Source: NS-11 sp036505795 (GTDB lineage: Bacteria > Nitrospirota > Nitrospiria > Nitrospirales > NS-4). From it: a stretch of 64,000 bases of DNA. Of the stretch, positions 58,464 to 64,000 are shown piece after piece. The position numbers were made by a program, and so were the translations under genes. The stretch spans positions 1 through 64,000 of the forward strand of contig DASXSU010000033.1 of the NCBI GenBank assembly GCA_036505795.1, written 5' to 3'. The notes under the pieces were generated by a model. That model searched no databases. It was not told where the DNA came from and saw nothing but the letters and a program-made list of their open reading frames with translations. Numbering within the stretch: position 1 is the stretch's first letter; each line of letters starts with the position of its first letter.

Positions 58464-59153
58464 TTATTCCATTTTAGTCAGGCGGTCCAAATCTTCCTGC
58501 TTTCCGACGACGACAAGTAGGTCGCCCTTTTCGATCACATCATCGAGCGACGGGGTCACGTTAAATACCTCATCGCTCACCATCTGCCCCTTCACCATCC
58601 GGGTGACTCTCTTTTTTATTCCGATGACATTGATGTTGTAATTTTCCCTGATCTGGGCCTCGCGGAGACGCAAGCCCGAGAGATGATCCGGCACGGCCAC
58701 CTCCTCGACGCTGTATCCGGGCACCAGCTCTAAGTATTCAAAGACATTAGGGGAAATAATTCGTTGCGCAAGGCGGCTCGCTGCATCGCGTTCGGGGAAG
58801 ATTACTTCGGTGACGCCAAGATTTTTGAGAATTTGGCCATGAAGAGGGGTGACTCCTTTCGCGATAATCTCCTTGACGCCGAGCTCCTTGAGTGTCTGGA
58901 CGATCAAGATACTGGCCTCCAGGTTTTCACCGATACTGACGACGGCGACATCAACGTTCTGGATGCTGATGGCCCTGAGCGCCTTTTCATCCGTCGCGTC
59001 GCACTGGACCGCAAAAGTGGCCAGATCGCTAATCGCTTGTACTTTGTCCGGGTCCGTATCGATGGCGAGCACTTCGCAGCCCTTCCGGATCAAGGTTTCC
59101 GCCACTCCATAGCCGAACCGCCCGAGCCCGATGACCGCGACCTGCCGTTTCAT
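58464..59153 (-). CDS. K+ uptake regulator KtrA/TrkA (RCK domain)
   Basis: A 229-residue cytosolic subunit. RCK_N (1-130) has the Rossmann motif VIGLGRFGYGVAETLIRKG and the acidic IDTDPDKV that binds the adenine nucleotide. RCK_C (140-225) follows. KtrA rings gate the KtrB channel in response to ATP/ADP and c-di-AMP in some species. ATG 59153 has GAGGAGA upstream. It is last in the nfeD-slipin-ktrB-ktrA operon, 12 bp after ktrB. Confidence 0.92.
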   Translation of the reverse strand: MKRQVAVIGLGRFGYGVAETLIRKGCEVLAIDTDPDKVQAISDLATFAVQCDATDEKALRAISIQNVDVAVVSIGENLEASILIVQTLKELGVKEIIAKGVTPLHGQILKNLGVTEVIFPERDAASRLAQRIISPNVFEYLELVPGYSVEEVAVPDHLSGLRLREAQIRENYNINVIGIKKRVTRMVKGQMVSDEVFNVTPSLDDVIEKGDLLVVVGKQEDLDRLTKME

Positions 59154-59165
59154 GTGTTCTCCTCG

Positions 59166-60560
59166 CTATCCAATGACGACACGCGCCTCCGCATAACGGT
59201 AGCGCAGCTCTTCATGAGTCCGAACCGCAAACAGTCCAAGCAGGAGGGGGCCTAAGCGTCCAAGGAACATCGTGACGATGATGATGAATTTCCCGAACCC
59301 GCTAAAGAGAGCAGACAAACTTAAGACCCCCCCGTCTCCGGTTGACAGTCCAACGGTTCCGGCCGCGGATGCCACCTCGAACAGAGTCCTGAGGAATTCC
59401 TGACTCTCGGAATAGGACAGAACCATGGTAAAGCCGGTCACGAGCGCCCAGGCCACCGCCGCCAGCACGAACGACTTCGTGACGACTTCCTGTGGGATCC
59501 GCCGGTGAAATATCATAACATCAGCGTGGCCTTTGAGTGTGCCCCAAATGGACGCCACGATAATCCCAAAGGTAGTTGTCTTAATCCCTCCTGCCGTGCC
59601 GCCGGGAGATCCCCCGATGATCATCAATAGGATGAGCAAATAGAGCGCCGGCCGTCCCATGAGACTCAGGTCTATCGTGTTGTAGCCCGCCGTCCTCGCC
59701 GATACGGACTGGAAATAGGCCACCAAGACCTGCTCTCCGAGCGGCAGCGCCCCCAAGGTCCTGTCGTTATGAATCTCAAACCCCCAGATGCCCACAGTTC
59801 CCCCAAGGATTAAGAGTCCCGTCACAAGAACAGCCAGCTTAGTATGGGTCGAGAACCGCAGTCGCTCTCGATGAAAGTTATCTAGGACATCGCGATAGAC
59901 CAGAAAACCGATCCCGCCCAGCACGATGAGGGTCGAAATCGTAAGGTTGACCAGTAGATCACTCCTATAAGAAATCAAATTGTCAGAAAACAGCGAGAAC
60001 CCCGCATTATTGAAGGCAGAGATGGAATGAAATATGCCTAAGTATATGGCTCTCAGCGGGTCGTTATCGAAGGCGAACCGAATGGAAAGAAGGACTGCAC
60101 CGACGGCTTCCACCAAGACGGTAATCACAACGATGATCTTGACGAATTGCACCAGGCCTTCCATGCTCAAGGTACTGAGAACCTCCATCATCATCATTCT
60201 TTGACGGAGGCCAATGCGTCGTCCAAGCGCCAGTAGCAGCAAGGTCGCCATCGTCGAGTAGCCAAGCCCCCCCAGCTGTATGCCGGCCATGATCACCAAT
60301 TGCCCGAAGATCGTGAAGTCGTTGGGTGTATCGAGGACGACAAGGCCGGTCACGCACACGGCGGAAGTCATCGTGAACAGGGCATCGATAAACCGGATGG
60401 CTGGACGGGTCGTGGCCCACGGCGTCATGAGGATAAGCGCGCCTACCAGGATTACGACCAGGAAGGCGATCGGAACGATCTGCGCAGGCGTGAAGTTCGC
60501 CGCACGGAACCAGTCCACGATCCTCCTGGTAAATCCTTGCGAACGCAGGGCTTGCGCCAT
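59166..60560 (-). CDS. K+ transporter KtrB/TrkH family
   Basis: A 464-residue membrane protein with the four M-P-M repeats of the family. The selectivity-filter loops are TSAVCVTGLVV, ISAFNNAGFSLF, VSARTAGYNTIDL and GTVGLSTGDGG. It imports potassium, with sodium coupling in KtrB. It is paired with the RCK gene just downstream and preceded by a slipin gene 9 bp away. Confidence 0.94.
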   Translation of the reverse strand: MAQALRSQGFTRRIVDWFRAANFTPAQIVPIAFLVVILVGALILMTPWATTRPAIRFIDALFTMTSAVCVTGLVVLDTPNDFTIFGQLVIMAGIQLGGLGYSTMATLLLLALGRRIGLRQRMMMMEVLSTLSMEGLVQFVKIIVVITVLVEAVGAVLLSIRFAFDNDPLRAIYLGIFHSISAFNNAGFSLFSDNLISYRSDLLVNLTISTLIVLGGIGFLVYRDVLDNFHRERLRFSTHTKLAVLVTGLLILGGTVGIWGFEIHNDRTLGALPLGEQVLVAYFQSVSARTAGYNTIDLSLMGRPALYLLILLMIIGGSPGGTAGGIKTTTFGIIVASIWGTLKGHADVMIFHRRIPQEVVTKSFVLAAVAWALVTGFTMVLSYSESQEFLRTLFEVASAAGTVGLSTGDGGVLSLSALFSGFGKFIIIVTMFLGRLGPLLLGLFAVRTHEELRYRYAEARVVIG

Positions 60561-60569
60561 GGCTGAAAG

Positions 60570-61319
60570 CTAGGACTTTCGAGTGGCCTGGATCAATGAT
60601 GAAATGATATCGATCGGAATCGGAAAGATGATCGTCGAGTTCTTCTCGGCGCCGACCTCAACGAGGGTCTGAAGATATCTCAACTGGAGCGCCGTCGGGT
60701 TGCTCAGGATCACGGCGGCCTCAGATAGTTTTTGAGAAGCCTCAAATTCCCCTTGCGCATGGATCACTTTGGCCCGGCGCTCGCGTTCGGCTTCGGCCTG
60801 TTTCGCGATCGCCCGCAACATCTCCTGCGGGAGATCCACATTTTTAACTTCCACCGCCGAGACCTTGACCCCCCAGGGCTCGGTTTGCTGGTCAATGATT
60901 CGTTGCAGCTCGACATTGATCTCTTCGCGTTTCGACAGCAGCTCGTCCAACTGGCTTTGCCCAAGCACGCTTCGGAGAGTGGTCTGCGCGATCTGCGAGG
61001 TGGAATAGAGATAGTCCTGTACGGCCAGGATGGCTCGCTGCGGGTCCACAACCCTGAAGAAAATGACTGCGTTCACCTTCACCGAGACATTGTCCCGAGT
61101 GATGACATCCTGTGCGGGTACATCCATGGTGACGGTCTGGAGATTGACGCGGACCATTTTCTGTATTCCTGGCAGAACAAGAATGAGGCCAGGGCCCTTG
61201 ACGGTCTGAAATTTTCCCAGGAAAAAGATTACACCCCGCTCGTACTCCATTAAAATCTTGATGCTTGTGTAAACCACCGCGACAATCAAAATGATCGGAA
61301 GTAAATAGGGCGTTATCAT
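60570..61319 (-). CDS. Slipin (SPFH/stomatin-like membrane protein)
   Basis: A 249-residue protein with one N-terminal membrane segment (LPIILIVAVVYTSIKIL). The SPFH domain starts at EYERGVIFFLGKFQTVKGPGLI, with DVPAQDVITRDNVSVKVNAVIFFRV and WGVKVSAVEVKNVDLPQEMLRAIAKQAEAERERRAKVIHAQGE. It forms oligomers in lipid microdomains. The typical partner is an NfeD protease-like protein, whose gene is upstream here. ATG 61319 follows AGAGGAG by 6 nt. Confidence 0.93.
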   Translation of the reverse strand: MITPYLLPIILIVAVVYTSIKILMEYERGVIFFLGKFQTVKGPGLILVLPGIQKMVRVNLQTVTMDVPAQDVITRDNVSVKVNAVIFFRVVDPQRAILAVQDYLYSTSQIAQTTLRSVLGQSQLDELLSKREEINVELQRIIDQQTEPWGVKVSAVEVKNVDLPQEMLRAIAKQAEAERERRAKVIHAQGEFEASQKLSEAAVILSNPTALQLRYLQTLVEVGAEKNSTIIFPIPIDIISSLIQATRKS

Positions 61320-61338
61320 CGTTGGCTCCTCTTTCGAA

Positions 61339-62658
61339 TCATTTGCGGTGCGGTGCAACCGTAAGTGTCAATCCGGAAACCGCTTTGATTCGGGCTTCCT
61401 CTCCCTCCCGAATAGGCTCGTCACTGACCGCGTCCCACATCTCTCCTTGGACAAAGACCCGGCCCCGGGGAGCCACATCGGTCTTTGCGAGCGCGATGCT
61501 GCCGACCATACCCTCGGCACCCACGACAGATCCCCGTCGCTGTGTCTTGACGGCGATCCATGTCAAGGTCATCAGAATCGCCCCCGCCAGTACGGCAGTC
61601 GGCACAATGAAGGACAGAGACACCTTCAGGAACGGTGCGTCCGTCTGGACGAGCATGAGCGCCCCGAGAACCAGTGAGGCAAGACCTCCTAGACTCAAGA
61701 GCCCGTAGCTTGTGACCTTGATTTCCAGAATGAAAAGAACGATACCGAGGATAATCAGCAGAACCCCGGCATAGTTGATTGGCAGGGTCTGCAAAGAATA
61801 AAAGGCCAAGATGAGGCTGATCGCGCCCACAATTCCCGGCAGGATCGCCCCTGGATTGTAGAGTTCTGCCAGCAGACCGATCGTGCCCAGCGTCATCAAG
61901 AGGAAAGCGATGTTGGGATCGCTGAGGGCTTTGAGGGCTTCGAGCCGCCAGCCCATTGGAAGTTCCTTTATTGTGGCTCCCTTGGTATGTAGGACGGTTT
62001 TTCCAGCCCCCGTAACCACCGTCCGCCCGTCTATGGCGGTCAGAAGCGCCGGCACGTCATCCGCAATCAGATCAATCACCTTCAATCCCAACGCTTCCTT
62101 CTCGGTCACCGACAGACTCTTTCGGACGGCATCTTCAGCCCACTTCACGTTACGACCCCGCTTCTCGGCGATCGATTTGATGTACGCCGCCGCATCGTTC
62201 TCGACCTTATCCTTCATCACGGCATCCATCTCACCGCCACCCATGGCGACCGGATGTGCCGCTCCCACATTGGTCCCCGGCGCCATTGCCGCAATATGGG
62301 CGGCATACAAAATGAACACCCCCGCCGATGCCGCCCTGCCACCGCCCGGCGCGACATACACGATGACGGGCACGGAGGAGGCGGTAATATCCTTGATGAT
62401 CAGCCGCATGGAGGTATCCAGTCCCCCTGGGGTATCCAAACGAATGATGACGGCTGTTCCTCCACCTTCTTGCGCCTGAGTCAGCACATGATTGATGTAC
62501 TCAGCCGCGACCGGATTGATGACACCTTCGTAGGTGGCGAGATAGACGAGCCCTGGATCGGCGGCGGAGGATCTCGATAACGGGAGAAACAGCAGTGCGA
62601 GAAGTATGACGGTTAGACGCGAGCCGGGGGATCGCCCGCTCCGGCGATTTGTGTGCAT
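61339..62658 (-). CDS. NfeD-family protein with ClpP-like serine protease domain (long form)
   Basis: The protein is about 439 residues. A signal peptide (LTVILLALLFLPLSRSSAA) leads into a ClpP-class domain with DTPGGLDTSMR and the nucleophile serine in GGRAASAGVFIL. Then come four or five membrane segments (about 240-370) and a C-terminal OB-fold NfeD domain with GMVGSIALAKTDVAPRGRVFVQGEMWDAVS. Related archaeal 1510-N proteins cleave the hydrophobic C-terminus of stomatin. Pairing with the slipin gene 19 bp downstream fits this. TTG 62670 is an alternative start. Confidence 0.92.
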   Translation of the reverse strand: MHTNRRSGRSPGSRLTVILLALLFLPLSRSSAADPGLVYLATYEGVINPVAAEYINHVLTQAQEGGGTAVIIRLDTPGGLDTSMRLIIKDITASSVPVIVYVAPGGGRAASAGVFILYAAHIAAMAPGTNVGAAHPVAMGGGEMDAVMKDKVENDAAAYIKSIAEKRGRNVKWAEDAVRKSLSVTEKEALGLKVIDLIADDVPALLTAIDGRTVVTGAGKTVLHTKGATIKELPMGWRLEALKALSDPNIAFLLMTLGTIGLLAELYNPGAILPGIVGAISLILAFYSLQTLPINYAGVLLIILGIVLFILEIKVTSYGLLSLGGLASLVLGALMLVQTDAPFLKVSLSFIVPTAVLAGAILMTLTWIAVKTQRRGSVVGAEGMVGSIALAKTDVAPRGRVFVQGEMWDAVSDEPIREGEEARIKAVSGLTLTVAPHRK

Positions 62659-62679
62659 AAATCTACTCAATTCAGGGCT

Positions 62680-62708
62680 ATCCTATTCTCCCCCCCCTAC
62701 CCTGTCAA
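62680..62708 (-). promoter_or_regulatory. Promoter of the nfeD-slipin-ktrB-ktrA operon
   Basis: On the minus strand, consensus TTGACA (62703-62708), 17-nt spacer with a run of eight G, TAGGAT (62680-62685). Transcription would begin near 62673, 15 nt before the ATG at 62658. No ribosome site lies in that short leader. Confidence 0.65.
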
Positions 62709-62765
62709 GGAAGGTTGGAACCAGCCACGCGCTCGCGACGTCGGATTGCGATCAAGGAATCGCTT

Positions 62766-63665
62766 ATGATAAGAGCAACAACCGTGGATGAGCAACTGCA
62801 AGATCTTCAGCGACTGCTGGACTCAATTCACCAGGTAGAGCTCACTCGGCGCGGGCTTTTCATGTCCGCCCTTGCGACCGGATTTGCCCTCGCCGTCCAG
62901 CCGGTCTCCGCTGAGACGGTGACCACCGACGCGGAGGCGTTGACGGCTGGAGAGGTCACCGTCACTACGAAGGATGGGACGATCCCAGCATATCGCGCCA
63001 TGCCGGCTGCGGGCGGTCCCTTTTCGGTGGTACTGGTCGTGCAGGAAATCTTCGGTGTGCATGAACACATCAAAGATGTCTGCCGCCGTCTTGCGAAACT
63101 CGGTTACCTCGCGGTAGCGCCGGAACTGTATGCACGACAGGGCGATGTCTCGAAGCTTGCCAACAATAATGACATCATGACCAAGGTGGTGTCCAAAGTC
63201 GCGGACGCGCAAGTCCTGGCGGATCTTGACGCGACCGTCGACTGGGTCGATGACTCAGGTCGTGGAAATATCGAGAAACTGGGGATCACCGGCTTTTGCT
63301 GGGGTGGGCGGATCGTCTGGCTGTATGCTGCCCATAACAGACAGCTCAAAGCCGGCGTTGCCTGGTATGGACGACTGGCCGGCAAACCTACCGAAATGCA
63401 GCCGCAGCATCCGCTTGATGTGGCCGGATCGCTCAAAGCGCCCGTCCTTGGACTCTATGGTGGCAACGATCCGGGGATTCCCATCGAGACCATTGAGGAA
63501 ATGCGGAAAGCTTTAAAGGCTTCAGGGAATTCTTCAGAGATTATTGTCTATCCCGATACACCCCATGGTTTTCACGCCGACTACCGTCCGAGTTACCGCA
63601 AGGAGCAGGCGCAGGACGGCTGGAAGCGTATGCAGGCTTGGTTCAAGCAGCACGGAGTGGCCTAA
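62766..63665 (+). CDS. Dienelactone hydrolase family protein, Tat-exported
   Basis: The protein is about 299 residues. The N-terminus has a twin-arginine signal (LTRRGLFMSALATGFALAVQP) after a 25-residue lead, so the enzyme is exported folded. The hydrolase domain has the cysteine nucleophile in GFCWGGRI, the aspartate in YGGNDPGIP and the histidine in DTPHGFH, the dienelactone hydrolase triad. Such enzymes open lactone or ester substrates; the natural substrate here is unknown. ATG 62766 is chosen, but GTG 62784 would place the signal peptide closer to the terminus. Confidence 0.87.
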   Translation: MIRATTVDEQLQDLQRLLDSIHQVELTRRGLFMSALATGFALAVQPVSAETVTTDAEALTAGEVTVTTKDGTIPAYRAMPAAGGPFSVVLVVQEIFGVHEHIKDVCRRLAKLGYLAVAPELYARQGDVSKLANNNDIMTKVVSKVADAQVLADLDATVDWVDDSGRGNIEKLGITGFCWGGRIVWLYAAHNRQLKAGVAWYGRLAGKPTEMQPQHPLDVAGSLKAPVLGLYGGNDPGIPIETIEEMRKALKASGNSSEIIVYPDTPHGFHADYRPSYRKEQAQDGWKRMQAWFKQHGVA

Positions 63666-63678
63666 AGTCTTGTGGCCG

Positions 63679-64000
63679 CTATCCTGCGTTTCGGGTCGTG
63701 CTGGAAGCAGCTGGATCCGTGTCCAATGCAATAGGAAACGCAATCATAAATCGACTGCCTTTCCCGCTACTCTCCACTAAAACCGTCCCCCGATGAGCTT
63801 CGACGAGATGCTTCACAATCGCGAGACCGAGGCCCGTGCCGCCTAATTCACGCGATCGGGCCTTGTCCACTCGATAGAATCGCTCGAATATTCTCGGCAA
63901 ATCCTTGGGCGGTATGCCGATGCCGGTATCCTCGATGGTGATCTCGATCGTCGCCTCCTTTTCTGCGGCCCCGATTGTGATGGTTCCTTGATCAGGCGTG
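63679..64000 (-). CDS. Sensor histidine kinase, C-terminal ATPase domain (partial)
   Basis: The gene continues beyond the end of the window. The visible 106 residues are the C-terminal half of a HATPase domain: G1 box EDTGIGIP, F box RIFERFYRVDKARSRELGG and G2 box GTGLGLAIVKHLVEAHRG, ending with VESSGKGSRFMIAFPI. This form is typical of PhoR-like kinases of the OmpR class. The sensor part and partner regulator are outside the window. Confidence 0.88.
   Translation of the reverse strand, partial: TPDQGTITIGAAEKEATIEITIEDTGIGIPPKDLPRIFERFYRVDKARSRELGGTGLGLAIVKHLVEAHRGTVLVESSGKGSRFMIAFPIALDTDPAASSTTRNAG

Overview
The window is a dense stretch of chromosome from a free-living, moderately GC-rich diderm bacterium. 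Lipoproteins, a LolD/FtsX-type ABC transporter, HtrA and a MurE with the meso-diaminopimelate motif DNPR all point to a Gram-negative envelope. Overall resemblance suggests the Nitrospirota (Nitrospira-like) or a similar deep lineage such as NC10. That placement is an impression from the proteins and was not tested. I see no rRNA, tRNA, CRISPR array, prophage or insertion sequence.

Layout. (1) 1-9.5 kb is a mosaic of small units: a lipoprotein thiol peroxidase, the soluble transhydrogenase sthA, thiamin salvage genes tenA and thiD on either side of the repair glycosylase tag, a ferredoxin/MBL fusion, an alpha/beta hydrolase and a CPBP protease. This stretch is rich in intergenic palindromes. 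(2) 9.5-18 kb holds an aminotransferase, a large multi-PAS histidine kinase with two response regulators, Bcp peroxiredoxin, an amidohydrolase and an EEP-family phosphodiesterase. (3) 18.5-23.2 kb (minus strand) is an operon with ATGA overlaps: ABC ATPase, a small secreted protein, pyrD and an FtsX-type permease. (4) 23.4-25.9 kb (plus strand) has comF, a small helix-turn-helix gene, mraZ, a RusA-like gene and an orphan. (5) 48.1-25.9 kb (minus strand) is a complete division and cell wall (dcw) cluster: rsmH, ftsL, ftsI, murE, murF, mraY, murD, ftsW, murG, murC, murB, ddl, ftsQ, ftsA, ftsZ. It continues into pgeF, yggS, proC, yggT, divIVA, a DUF167 gene and a serine hydrolase. (6) 48.3-57 kb carries asnS, an FG-GAP lipoprotein, a D,D-carboxypeptidase, glutamate dehydrogenase, lipB and an HtrA-type protease. 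(7) 57-64 kb carries a group 2 sigma-70 factor, a nfeD/slipin/ktrB/ktrA operon, a Tat-exported dienelactone hydrolase and the end of a sensor kinase.

Working together. MraZ is encoded about 23 kb from the dcw cluster, but the rsmH promoter carries three GTGGG-type boxes at exact 10-bp spacing, the expected form of an MraZ operator. A related 10-bp periodic array lies just upstream of the promoter of the HTH-mraZ pair. This suggests one MraZ circuit spanning two loci.

The most novel material is non-coding. One is a pair of roughly 120-nt palindromic elements flanking tag. In their 37-nt core all four differences form two compensatory base-pair changes. The other is three arrays of short hairpins with a constant CCRRGA loop, variable complementary stems, a T-run and a C-rich spacer that is a G-quadruplex motif on the other strand. 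Both families look like structured or mobile palindromes that I cannot assign to a known family. Several genes also have good promoters only a few bases before the start codon, which suggests leaderless or near-leaderless mRNAs.
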